Assembly: GCA_913052435.1 (NCBI GenBank) | Contig: CAJXDV010000005.1 | Coordinates: forward strand, 1 to 20,354 | DNA length: 20,354 nt | Direction: 5' to 3' | From: an uncultured Pelagibacteraceae bacterium | Lineage (GTDB): Bacteria > Pseudomonadota > Alphaproteobacteria > Pelagibacterales > Pelagibacteraceae | In this document: positions 1 to 7,697 of the stretch, piece after piece | Position numbering within the stretch: the first letter of the stretch is position 1 | Layout of the letters: each line of letters begins with the position of its first letter | The notes under the pieces: generated by a model | Told to the model about the DNA's origin: nothing | What the model saw: only the letters and a program-made list of their open reading frames with translations | The model's database searches: none | Translations under genes and position numbers: made by a program

Positions 1-325
1 TTGATAAGATATCAATTTCACCAGATATTAGGGCTGTAAATCTTTCTTTAGCACTTAGTGGAGTAAATTTTACTTTACTTGCATCACCTAGAACTGCAGC
101 AGCTACCGCTCTACATACATCAACGTCTACACCAGTCCAATTTCCCGCAGCATCAGCGTTGGAAAAGCCTGGAAGACCTTGAGAAACTCCACATCTTACA
201 AAACCTTTATTTTTAGTGTTATCTAAGGTTTTTGATTTTTTAGCTGCCATAGATTCTGTCGTAAAAGCAAACAGAACAGCAAAAATAGCAACCAAAGAAG
301 TTAATTGTTTTATTAATTTAAACAT
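1..325 (-). CDS. aapJ: Amino acid ABC transporter periplasmic binding protein, N-terminal part
   Basis: The product is the periplasmic solute-binding subunit of a general L-amino acid ABC transporter (AapJ/YhdW family), which delivers amino acids to an inner-membrane permease. Only about 108 N-terminal residues are present; the gene runs off the left edge. Residues 1-27 form a Sec signal peptide: basic start MFKLIKQ, a hydrophobic core to about residue 22, and a likely cleavage site after SMA. The mature part carries family landmarks: GFVRCGVSQGLPGFS, then WTGVDVDVCRAVAAAVLG and KFTPLSAKERFTALISGEID. The ATG at 325 is supported by a strong Shine-Dalgarno sequence five bases upstream. Base composition is less AT-rich than in the neighbours, as expected for a highly expressed gene. 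Permease and ATPase genes (aapQMP) would be expected further left but are outside the window. The choice of aapJ over other family-3 binding proteins is by motif recognition. Confidence 0.9.
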   Translation of the reverse strand, partial: MFKLIKQLTSLVAIFAVLFAFTTESMAAKKSKTLDNTKNKGFVRCGVSQGLPGFSNADAAGNWTGVDVDVCRAVAAAVLGDASKVKFTPLSAKERFTALISGEIDILS

Positions 326-330
326 TATTT

Positions 331-337
331 CTCCCTT
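331..337 (-). promoter_or_regulatory. Strong Shine-Dalgarno sequence of aapJ
   Basis: The minus strand reads AAGGGAG five bases before the ATG at 325. Most other genes in this window have no recognisable Shine-Dalgarno sequence, so this one stands out. It fits a gene that is translated at a high rate and it fixes the start codon. Confidence 0.75.
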
Positions 338-345
338 TTATTTAT

Positions 346-363
346 TTATTTGTTAACAAATAA
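346..363. repeat. 18-base perfect palindrome in the aapJ leader
   Basis: The sequence centred on GTTAAC is its own reverse complement over 18 bases (TTATTTGTTAACAAATAA). It lies 20-38 bases upstream of the aapJ start codon and shares three bases with the next palindrome. It could be a dimeric regulator's operator or a hairpin in the mRNA leader close to the ribosome-binding site. No T-run follows it on either strand, so it does not look like a terminator. Confidence 0.7.
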
Positions 364-384
364 TTCAAAATTAATTTTGAATTA
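361..384. repeat. 24-base perfect palindrome in the aapJ leader
   Basis: Positions 361-384 are a perfect inverted repeat of two 12-base arms with no spacer (left arm TAATTCAAAATT). It directly abuts and slightly overlaps the 346-363 palindrome upstream of aapJ. Twelve consecutive matched pairs, including one C-G pair per arm, are unlikely by chance even in AT-rich DNA. A zero-spacer arrangement suits a protein-binding operator better than an RNA hairpin. The binding protein is unknown. Confidence 0.75.
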
Positions 385-407
385 CTTAAGTAAAGCAGAA
401 ACTATCA

Positions 408-423
408 TTATCATCAATGATAA
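408..423. repeat. Inverted repeat, 7-base arms, upstream of aapJ
   Basis: TTATCAT and ATGATAA flank a two-base centre (CA). This is the third inverted repeat within about 80 bases upstream of aapJ. Its arm sequence differs from those of the other two, so it may bind a different factor or be chance in AT-rich DNA. It is the least certain of the three. Confidence 0.45.
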
Positions 424-530
424 ATTAATCGCATAAGTGAATGCTTATTGCATATTTTAGATTTTCTAATTATTAAGAAAAATATATTGAATATTAAGAA
501 TACTGTATAAAGAACTATAAATTCTTTTTT

Positions 531-607
531 TGGCGCGCCCTGGAGGATTCGAACCTCCGACCCACGGTTTAGAAAACCGTTGCTCTATCCAACTGAGCTA
601 AGGGCGC
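531..607 (-). tRNA. tRNA-Arg (anticodon UCU)
   Basis: The minus strand folds into a complete 77-base tRNA. The acceptor stem pairs GCGCCCT with AGGGCGC, the discriminator base is G, and the 3' CCA is encoded in the DNA. The D stem is GCTC/GAGC. The anticodon stem is ACGGT/ACCGT around the loop TTTCTAA, giving anticodon TCT, which reads AGA, the main arginine codon in such AT-rich genomes. The T arm is GGAGG-TTCGAAT-CCTCC. It lies 25 bases downstream of trkH on the same strand, so it may be read through from that operon or have its own promoter near the trkH end. Confidence 0.97.
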
Positions 608-632
608 AAGATTATGATGTTATAATACTAAA

Positions 633-2042
633 TTAATTTTTGAAAAGAAATTTTTTAAACAATATAAAGATTGTTAGTAGCTCGACTCTCCCGATTATCA
701 TAAATATAATAAGGCAAAATTTAGAAAAAAACGCTAAGTTGTAAAAGTCAAAATCATGTAAATCATACATATGTGAATTTACTGTATTCATAATGGTAAG
801 AATACCAAGCTTAAATGAACTTTCAAAATCAATGTTGGAAATCGTTAGCAACAAAGTAATAGAAAATAATGAAATAATAAAAATGATTATTGTTAAAAAA
901 TATTTATTAATATCTGTTTTGAATATATTTCCACCTATTAAAGAAACTTTATTTAAGTAAATTTGATTTGGTTTAGTATGAGATAATAAATTATTTAAAG
1001 AAAATTTAATCAGATTTAATATTTTAATTAATCTTAAGCCGGAACTCGTAGAAAAAAAAGATCCACCTATTATTACTAAAATCAAATAAACAAAAGATAG
1101 ATTTGAAGAAATATCATTGAAGGAAATTCCCAAATTAGAAACGCTGCTTGATATTGAAACAAGTGTATTTAAAAAATTTTTTTCAGAATTAAAAAAAACA
1201 AAAATAATTGAAATAATAATTAGTAAATAAATTAATAAATAAAAATCTTCACTTAGATAGTGAAGGTTTTTTCTTTTAAAAAATACTAAATTGTATGTTA
1301 AAAATAGACTAAAGTAAGATACTAACATTAATATTGAGAGAATAAATTTACTAATATCGGTTTGAAATAATATATTAATATTATTTGTTGGTAAAAATCC
1401 TCCAGATGAAATTATTGTTAAAGAAAAATTAAAAGCATCAAAGGTTCTTAAATTAATAAATTTCAATATGATAAATATTACGAGTGTGAGTGAAGTATAG
1501 ATAAAAATTATTTTGATTGACTGTTTAAATATTTCTGAAGAGTTTAATGAAAGATAATTTGTTAATGATTTTTTTAAATTATCATCAAAAATATCAATCA
1601 ATAAAAGGATAGAAAAAAGAAAATATAACCCACCTATCCATTGTGATGTGGATCTCCATAATATTAAACTTTGATCTACATGTTTAATATTTTCAAAGAT
1701 TGTGAAACCTGTTGAGGTAAAACCTGATATTGCTTCAAAATAACAGCTTAGAAATGATATATTATAAATACTAAAATAATAAGGTAATGAAATAATTATA
1801 GGAAAAAAAAAGTATCCGAATAATACAGTTATAATTTTTTCATGTAGTGAAATTTTTTTAAATTTTATTTTATTAAAAAAAATTAAAAAAATTCCTAAAA
1901 TTAAACATATAATAAATGTATAACTGTATGTATTCAAACTAAGAAAAATATTAAAATAATAAGAATAAATAATATTAAAAAAAGAAAAAATACTTAATAA
2001 AATTAAAAAAGCACCAATGTAAATAAAACTAAATTTACTCAT
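633..2042 (-). CDS. trkH: Trk potassium uptake channel subunit TrkH
   Basis: The 469-residue inner-membrane protein belongs to the TrkH/KtrB family, which imports potassium with the cytoplasmic TrkA regulator. It is strongly hydrophobic, with the family's four helix-loop-helix repeats. The pore loops are visible: SGFTSTGFT (106-114), IISSGGFLPTN (210-220), SVSNLGISFN (300-309) and a fourth around IMNTVNSHMY (417-426). Other landmarks are WRSTSQWIGGL (129-139), the gate-region stretch GGSFFSTSSGLRLIK (326-340, usually STxGG) and the C-terminal IGRVELLTIFILF. Length is near the family norm (about 480). The oddity is loop four, which has Asn422 where the filter glycine belongs. The gene starts five bases after trkA ends, so the two are co-transcribed and form one uptake system. 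The family call is secure; transport activity is inferred. Confidence 0.88.
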   Translation of the reverse strand: MSKFSFIYIGAFLILLSIFSFFNIIYSYYFNIFLSLNTYSYTFIICLILGIFLIFFNKIKFKKISLHEKIITVLFGYFFFPIIISLPYYFSIYNISFLSCYFEAISGFTSTGFTIFENIKHVDQSLILWRSTSQWIGGLYFLFSILLLIDIFDDNLKKSLTNYLSLNSSEIFKQSIKIIFIYTSLTLVIFIILKFINLRTFDAFNFSLTIISSGGFLPTNNINILFQTDISKFILSILMLVSYFSLFLTYNLVFFKRKNLHYLSEDFYLLIYLLIIISIIFVFFNSEKNFLNTLVSISSSVSNLGISFNDISSNLSFVYLILVIIGGSFFSTSSGLRLIKILNLIKFSLNNLLSHTKPNQIYLNKVSLIGGNIFKTDINKYFLTIIIFIISLFSITLLLTISNIDFESSFKLGILTIMNTVNSHMYDLHDFDFYNLAFFSKFCLIIFMIIGRVELLTIFILFKKFLFKN

Positions 2043-2047
2043 TTATA

Positions 2048-3421
2048 TTAGATGGAACTAATTCTGAACAAGTTTTCAACTATTGGCAATTGATCTCTTT
2101 TAGACAAAAGAACAACTGTGTCATCTTTTTTGAATACGTAGCTTGATGTGGGTATTATTATTTCTTTGTCTCTTAATATTGCGCCAATTCTTATTTCATC
2201 TGGAAGATTCGAATCTTTCAATTTTTTATTCACCAACTCCGAAGTTTCAATAATATCAGCTTCTATAACTTCATACTCACCGTTTAAAATTGTATATGCA
2301 TTTTCTATAGTTCCCTTATGAACGTGTTTTAATATACTTGATACAGTATTCATTCTTGGATCTATTAAATCATCAATTTTTAGAGAAGATTGTAATAGAT
2401 AGTAATTAGGTTTATTAATCAAAGCCATTGTTCGTTTATTTTTTGAAAATTTCTCAACCAACAAACTTACCATTAAATTGTCTTCATCATCATTTGTTAA
2501 AGCCAACACGGTTTCAACTTCATCTAGATTTGCTTCATTTAATACATCTTCATCTAAACCGTCTCCATTAATAACAATTGTGTCATTTAAATCTTTAGCT
2601 ATAAACTCTGCTCTATTTTTATCTTTTTCTATAATTTTGATTCTTGCAGAATCAAAATCTTGTTCAATACTCTTTGCTAAATTAAATCCTATATTTCCAC
2701 CACCAATTATTAATATTTTATTTGATATTTTTTCATTATGGCCAAACACCTTAAGTGTTTCCTCCATTTTATTTGAATTAACAACTACATATGCTTTATC
2801 ATTATGTTTTAATGTGTCATTCTTTTTTATAATTGCAAATTTATCATCTCTAATCACTCCTAAAACGTAAGCATTAAGTTTTGGAAATTTTTTTGTAAGA
2901 TCATTTAATTTAATTCCAAATATTGGACATTTTTCATCAATTAATATTTCTAAGAGTCTAATTTTATTATCTGCAAAAGGAACATTATCCAAGGCTCCTG
3001 GTGCTTCTAATTTTCTTTGTATTGATTTTGCAATTTCAAGTTCTGGAGAAATTACATAATCAATTGGTAAATTTTCTTTATTAAACAAACTTGAAAATTT
3101 CGGATTGAGATATTCTTGAGATCTTATACGAGCAATTTTTTTAGGAACTTTGAAGATAGAATATGCAATTTGACAAATAAGCATATTGATTTCATCACTT
3201 CTTGTAACGGCTATCATCATATCTGCTTCTTTAGTATTAGCTTTTTCTAAAACTGATGGGGAAGTTGCCTTTCCAACTATAGCTTTTACATCTAATGAAT
3301 CATTAACTTTTTGTATATCTTCACTAGATTGGTCTATTAATGTAATAGAATGATTTTGTTCAGTAAGAAGTTTGGCAATAGTTAATCCTACTCTTCCTGC
3401 TCCGCATATAATTATATTCAT
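2048..3421 (-). CDS. trkA: Trk system potassium uptake regulator TrkA
   Basis: The 457-residue cytoplasmic peripheral protein binds NAD(H) and gates TrkH. It is a duplication of two RCK units. The first has a Rossmann motif GAGRVG (7-12), followed by a TrkA_C domain at about 140-220 (CPIFGIKLNDL, then NDTLKHNDKAYVVV). The second has GGGNIG (240-245), an acidic residue at the end of its second beta strand (IIEKD, about 266), and a second TrkA_C domain to the C-terminus (DDTVVLLSKRDQL). Length matches the family (about 458). Its start overlaps the ntrX stop by one base (TAATG arrangement), so translation is probably coupled. In many alphaproteobacteria ntrX-trkA is likewise adjacent but is followed by hfq; here trkH follows directly. 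Confidence 0.95.
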   Translation of the reverse strand: MNIIICGAGRVGLTIAKLLTEQNHSITLIDQSSEDIQKVNDSLDVKAIVGKATSPSVLEKANTKEADMMIAVTRSDEINMLICQIAYSIFKVPKKIARIRSQEYLNPKFSSLFNKENLPIDYVISPELEIAKSIQRKLEAPGALDNVPFADNKIRLLEILIDEKCPIFGIKLNDLTKKFPKLNAYVLGVIRDDKFAIIKKNDTLKHNDKAYVVVNSNKMEETLKVFGHNEKISNKILIIGGGNIGFNLAKSIEQDFDSARIKIIEKDKNRAEFIAKDLNDTIVINGDGLDEDVLNEANLDEVETVLALTNDDEDNLMVSLLVEKFSKNKRTMALINKPNYYLLQSSLKIDDLIDPRMNTVSSILKHVHKGTIENAYTILNGEYEVIEADIIETSELVNKKLKDSNLPDEIRIGAILRDKEIIIPTSSYVFKKDDTVVLLSKRDQLPIVENLFRISSI

Positions 3422-4776
3422 TAATTTAAATCTTTAACTCCTAATAATTTCAATTTTCTATGTAAAGCTGACCTTTCCATGCCTACAAATTTTGCTGTTT
3501 TCGATATATTCCCACTAAATTTATTTAATTGTGATACTAAATATTCTTTTTCAAAACTTTCTCTAGCTTCTCTAAGAGGAATTGACAAAGTTTCTGTGAT
3601 TGAGAAATTATCTTTTATTGATTTTGATAAAGACTCTTTAATGATTGTGATGATCTTTTCATTATCATCGCCTGGCGATAAAATAGCAATTCTCTCAATT
3701 AAATTTCTTAATTCTCTTACATTTCCTGGCCAATCATAATTTAATAAATAATTATTGTCTTTAATTGTAAATTTTTTGTAATTGTAAGTTTTACATATAT
3801 TTTCAATAAAATAATCTAAAAGTAAAGGTATGTCTTCAATTCTTTTATTCAATGGTTCAATTTTTATATTGAAAACATTTAAACGATGATAAAGGTCTTC
3901 TCGAAAATTACCATTTTTTATCTCTCCAGACATATCTTTGCTTGATGAACAAATTATTCTTACATCAACTTTAATATCATGATTGCTGTTAATTCTTTTA
4001 AATTTTTGATCAATTACAATTCTGAGTATCTTTGATTGTGTTTCTAATGGAATTTCTGTAACCTCATCAATTAGCAAAACACCTCTTGAAGCTTTTTCTA
4101 AAGCGCCATAAGTTATTGATCCATCTTTTTTTTCTTCACCAAATAATTCTAATTCATATTTTTTAGTATCCAATAAAGCCCCATTTATAATAACAAAGGG
4201 TCCAGTGTTTCTCTTTGAATTTTTATATATTTTTCTTGCAATTAATTCTTTTCCTGTGCCTGTGGGTCCATTTAAGAATATTCTACTTTCTGAATTAGAA
4301 AGTTTTTCAATTTGATCTTTTATTGATAATATGTTCGAACTTCTACCAATTAATTCAAAAGAATGGAATAATTTATTATTTAAATTTTTATTTTCATTTT
4401 TTAAATTAAAATTTTCAACAGCTCTATTAACAAAGTTAAGCAATCTTTCCTTGTCAAAAGGTTTTTGGATAAATTCGAAGGCGCCTGATTTTAATGAATT
4501 GACTGCCATTTCTATATTAGCATGTCCAGATATCATTATAACAGGTATGTCGATGTTTTTCTTTTTTACATGATCTAGTAATTGTATCCCGTCATTATCA
4601 CCCTTGTCCAATTTTACATCAATAATTGCAACATCAGGAAGTTTTTTGTCAATTTCAGTTAAAGCTTGATTAAAATTGGCAGCAAGTCTAGTTTTGTAAC
4701 CGGCATCCTTAATTAATTCATTAAGAATTAATCTTATATCGGCATTATCGTCTATAATTAAAATTTCAGCTGACAT
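3421..4776 (-). CDS. ntrX: Nitrogen-type response regulator NtrX
   Basis: The 451-residue cytoplasmic regulator is the partner of NtrY. The receiver domain (1-122) has the acidic pair D9-D10, phosphoacceptor D53 (AIIDVKL) and K105 (QKPFD). An AAA+ domain (about 140-370) has Walker A GPTGTGKE (170-177), Walker B GVLLIDEV (232-239) and FREDLYHRLN (291-300), plus WPGNVRELRNLIERI. A Fis-type helix-turn-helix lies at about 405-447 (GNISKTAKFVGMERSALHRKL), with the NtrX-like lead-in LREARESFE. The sigma54-contact loop GAFTGA, expected after ELFG at 210-213, is replaced by EEKKDGSITYGAL. SAR11 genomes are thought to lack sigma54, so the protein probably acts on sigma70 promoters. The gene lies four bases after ntrY. 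Confidence 0.93.
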   Translation of the reverse strand: MSAEILIIDDNADIRLILNELIKDAGYKTRLAANFNQALTEIDKKLPDVAIIDVKLDKGDNDGIQLLDHVKKKNIDIPVIMISGHANIEMAVNSLKSGAFEFIQKPFDKERLLNFVNRAVENFNLKNENKNLNNKLFHSFELIGRSSNILSIKDQIEKLSNSESRIFLNGPTGTGKELIARKIYKNSKRNTGPFVIINGALLDTKKYELELFGEEKKDGSITYGALEKASRGVLLIDEVTEIPLETQSKILRIVIDQKFKRINSNHDIKVDVRIICSSSKDMSGEIKNGNFREDLYHRLNVFNIKIEPLNKRIEDIPLLLDYFIENICKTYNYKKFTIKDNNYLLNYDWPGNVRELRNLIERIAILSPGDDNEKIITIIKESLSKSIKDNFSITETLSIPLREARESFEKEYLVSQLNKFSGNISKTAKFVGMERSALHRKLKLLGVKDLN

Positions 4777-4780
4777 TATA

Positions 4781-6556
4781 TTATTTTATCGGAATAATAA
4801 TTTGAATTTTAGCTCCGTTCTTATGATTCAAAAATTTTATCGATCCATTGTGATCACTAATAATTTTATCTACTATAGATAAACCTAATCCTGTTCCTTT
4901 TTGTTTGGTTGTATAATATGGTCTAATTAATTCTTTAGCTTGTTTATCTTTAAATCCTATTCCTGTATCTATCAAATTAACATTTATATAGTCTCTTCTC
5001 TGTCTTAATTCTATATTGATTTTTTTATTAATTTTATTGGCTTTTTTAGCTTTTTCTTGGATGCTTTCTAGAGAATTTTTAATTAAATTAAAAAAAACTC
5101 TATTAAACTGCTCATAATCAAAATTTAATATAACTTCTTTTGATAAATGATTAATCAAATTAATATTAATAGTTCCATCTAATTTGTTTATTAAATTTAT
5201 ATTTTCTTGAATTACTTTATTTAAATTATTTTTTTTCATTAATGGTTTTGGCATTCTTGCAAAATCAGAAAATTCATTAACAAGGTTTTCAATTTGTTTT
5301 ATTTGTTTTAATATTGTTTGAAGATTTTGCATATAATTATTTTTCTTATTTTCATCAATATTTTCTAAATATTTTGTTTTTAAATTATCTATAGTTAGTT
5401 GAATGGGTGTGAGTGGATTTTTAATTTCATGAGCTAACTTTCTAGCTACATTTTCCCAAGCCTCATGTCTCTCCGAGGTTAATAATTTTTCTTGTTGGTT
5501 TCTAAGTCTCTCTGTCATCAAATTAAAATTTTTATTTAATAATTCCATTTCTCGATCAGTTTTAAGCTCAGGAACTTTTGTTTCTAAATTTCCTTTTCCT
5601 ATTTTTTCTGAAGCTGTAATTAAATTATTTATAGAAACAAAAAAACGTGAAGAAAATCTAATTGCAATAGTTATAGATAAAAATAATAGTAAAGTAACTA
5701 AAGCTATATATATAATTGCGAAAGAAACTCTTATTCCAAAACTTTGATTTTCCACTGTATAATAAAAATTAATTGCTTCTTCAGATTCTATTAAATAATT
5801 TGAAATATTTTTATCCAAAAATTTTAATACATAAAGATAAGTATTTTCATAATTTGTAAGCTTTATAACCGCCGCAGATTTTTTTTCATAAGTATTAATA
5901 ATTTTTAAAGGTCTATCATCATCGATAACCATTTTTATAGCTCGATCTTCAATTTTTTTGTAAGGAGAGTTGATAGCTGATATAATTAAATTTCCATCAC
6001 CATCAATTAAATGCAATTGATCTATATCTCGTAATAATCTTTGTGTATTTAATATAGCTTGGTATCTTTTAGGTTCATTTTTTAAAAGTTTTGAATATTT
6101 ATTTAAATCAAATGCTATTAGTATAATTTCTGATTCAATTTTATTCTTCTTTTCGTCAACATAATTCTTGGCAATTTCATATGAGTTATTAACCGCAGTA
6201 GTTATTTTTTTGTCAAAATATTTCTCTAAAGCAAAAGAGAAAATAAACAAAGAAAATATAGCTATTAATAAAGATGGAATAAGTGTAAAAAGAGCAAAGG
6301 ATATTATGTATTTTCTATTTGCAATAGATCCTCTTACATTGATATTGTTTTTTATGGAATTTTTTACATCAATAAAAATTAATAAAAAAAAAATTAATAA
6401 TAATATTATGTTAAAAAATAATAAAATTTGTAAATTATCTTCATTTAATTGAATAAAGCTTTTATCAATAAATGTTAAAAAAGTTACAAACCCCAAAGAA
6501 ATAGTAAAAAGAAAAATGATAATAATGAACAAATTTCTTTTTAATAAAGCTAACAT
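4781..6556 (-). CDS. ntrY: Sensor histidine kinase NtrY
   Basis: The 591-residue membrane-bound sensor kinase is predicted to phosphorylate NtrX. Transmembrane segments lie near 8-30, 43-62 and 84-110. An extracytoplasmic region at about 112-275 is followed by a fourth segment (277-300) and a HAMP linker (about 300-352). The HisKA domain has phosphoacceptor H376 in LAHEIKNPLTPIQL (374-387), continuing to LVNEFSDFARMPKP. The ATPase domain has the N box NLIKNSLE (490-497), G1 box DTGIGF (530-535) and G2 box GTGLGLS (554-560). NtrY of other alphaproteobacteria is roughly 750 residues with a PAS domain between HAMP and HisKA; none fits here. The start ATG at 6556 faces ispDF across a 37-base spacer. 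Confidence 0.92.
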   Translation of the reverse strand: MLALLKRNLFIIIIFLFTISLGFVTFLTFIDKSFIQLNEDNLQILLFFNIILLLIFFLLIFIDVKNSIKNNINVRGSIANRKYIISFALFTLIPSLLIAIFSLFIFSFALEKYFDKKITTAVNNSYEIAKNYVDEKKNKIESEIILIAFDLNKYSKLLKNEPKRYQAILNTQRLLRDIDQLHLIDGDGNLIISAINSPYKKIEDRAIKMVIDDDRPLKIINTYEKKSAAVIKLTNYENTYLYVLKFLDKNISNYLIESEEAINFYYTVENQSFGIRVSFAIIYIALVTLLLFLSITIAIRFSSRFFVSINNLITASEKIGKGNLETKVPELKTDREMELLNKNFNLMTERLRNQQEKLLTSERHEAWENVARKLAHEIKNPLTPIQLTIDNLKTKYLENIDENKKNNYMQNLQTILKQIKQIENLVNEFSDFARMPKPLMKKNNLNKVIQENINLINKLDGTININLINHLSKEVILNFDYEQFNRVFFNLIKNSLESIQEKAKKANKINKKINIELRQRRDYINVNLIDTGIGFKDKQAKELIRPYYTTKQKGTGLGLSIVDKIISDHNGSIKFLNHKNGAKIQIIIPIK

Positions 6557-6593
6557 AATTTAAAAATATATTAAAAATAATGAAAATAAAGAC
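6557..6593. promoter_or_regulatory. 37-base divergent spacer between ntrY and ispDF
   Basis: This is the only non-coding DNA between two divergent operons. It is almost entirely A and T. There is too little room for two complete promoters plus leaders, so -35 elements or whole promoters probably lie inside the opposing coding sequences, or the two promoters overlap. No convincing -35/-10 pair could be picked by eye. Confidence 0.5.
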
Positions 6594-7697
6594 ATGAGTG
6601 ATTGTTTTATACTATTAGCTGCAGGCAAAAGTAAGAGATTTAAATCAAATATACCTAAACAATTTATATGCTATAAAAATAAACCTTTATTTATGCATTC
6701 AATCGATAAAGCTTTGAAGTCAAATTTATTTAAACAAATAATTTTAGTATCAAGCTCAGCAGTTAAATCTTTAAAAAACAAAAAAATAACAATTATCAGA
6801 GGAGGTGAAGAAAGATATCAGTCTTCACAAAAAGCTCTTGATTATATTAATAAAAAAAAAATTAAAAATGTATTTATACATGACGCAGCAAGGCCAAATT
6901 TTTCGATAAATCTTTTAAAAAAATTAAAAAAAAATTTAAAGAAAAATAAAGCTGTGATTCCTTACATAAATACAGATCATTCAACAAAATATAAAAATAA
7001 AAATAAAATAATAAATTTAAAGAGAGAGAAAGTTTTACTAACTCAAACACCTCAATGTTTTGATTTTAAAACATTATATAAATTATCAAAAACAAATAAA
7101 AAAATAATTACTGATGAGGCCACTCTTTTTTTAGAAAATAATAAAAATATTAAATTTATTAAAGGAGAAAAAGATAATATTAAAATAACTACAAGATCTG
7201 ATCTAAAAAAAAATTTAAAAACCTATTATGGTATTGGTTTTGATATTCATAAACTGGTAAAAAATAAAAAGCTTTATCTAGGAGGAATTAATATACCTTT
7301 CCATTCAGGTTTAAAAGGACATTCTGACGGAGATGTCATTATACATTCAATTATTGATTCAATTTTAGGAGCTATGAAAAAAAGAGATATAGGTACTTAT
7401 TTTCCAAGTAATAAAAATAAATATAAAAATATAAGATCTCCCAAAATGTTAAAACCAATTGTTAATATGTTAAATAAAGATAATTTTTTTATAAATAATT
7501 TAGATATCAATTTGATTTGTGAAAAACCAAAAGTTTCAAAATATAGAAATAAAATTATAAATTCTCTTTCAAAATTATTACTGCTAGACAAAAAATTTAT
7601 TAATCTTAAAGGTAAAACTGTAGAAAAATTAGGATTAATAGGAAATGAAAAGGCTATTGCTTGTGAAACAATAGTTTCGGTTGAAAAATATGAATAA
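6594..7697 (+). CDS. ispDF: Bifunctional IspD/IspF isoprenoid precursor enzyme
   Basis: The 367-residue fusion carries two steps of the non-mevalonate (MEP) pathway. The N-terminal half (about 1-210) is MEP cytidylyltransferase, with the CTP-binding stretch LLAAGKSKRF (7-16), PKQF (21-24), HDAARP (96-101) and TQTPQCF (150-156). The C-terminal half (about 211-367) is MECDP synthase, with metal ligands D217 and H219 in GFDIHK and H251 after KGHSDGDVIIH, plus EKLGLIGNEKAIACE (344-358) near the C-terminus. The fusion is common in alphaproteobacteria and skips the IspE step that lies between these two reactions. It begins an ispDF-pgpA-cinA operon, and its stop overlaps the pgpA start by eight bases. 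An A10 run lies at 6852-6861. Confidence 0.95.
   Translation: MSDCFILLAAGKSKRFKSNIPKQFICYKNKPLFMHSIDKALKSNLFKQIILVSSSAVKSLKNKKITIIRGGEERYQSSQKALDYINKKKIKNVFIHDAARPNFSINLLKKLKKNLKKNKAVIPYINTDHSTKYKNKNKIINLKREKVLLTQTPQCFDFKTLYKLSKTNKKIITDEATLFLENNKNIKFIKGEKDNIKITTRSDLKKNLKTYYGIGFDIHKLVKNKKLYLGGINIPFHSGLKGHSDGDVIIHSIIDSILGAMKKRDIGTYFPSNKNKYKNIRSPKMLKPIVNMLNKDNFFINNLDINLICEKPKVSKYRNKIINSLSKLLLLDKKFINLKGKTVEKLGLIGNEKAIACETIVSVEKYE

Noticed and set aside
385..530. Small RNA or riboswitch between tRNA-Arg and aapJ
   Set aside because: Apart from the inverted repeat at 408-423 and weak AT-rich hairpins, I saw no conserved riboswitch core or terminator. Comparative data would be needed to claim an RNA.
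608..632. Possible -10 element for tRNA-Arg (TATTAT on the minus strand at 622-627)
   Set aside because: No convincing -35 element lies at the right distance, and such hexamers are frequent in AT-rich DNA. Read-through from trkH is equally plausible.
2478..2870. Open frame of 130 codons on the plus strand opposite trkA
   Set aside because: It lies wholly antisense to trkA, is rich in Ser/Leu/Phe as expected from the reverse of an AT-rich gene, and resembles no family. The same holds for plus-strand frames at 3479-3739, 4331-4573, 6168-6452, 9620-9880, 12939-13250 and 14098-14361, and for the minus-strand frames at 7397-7591, 17063-17299 and 18830-19051.
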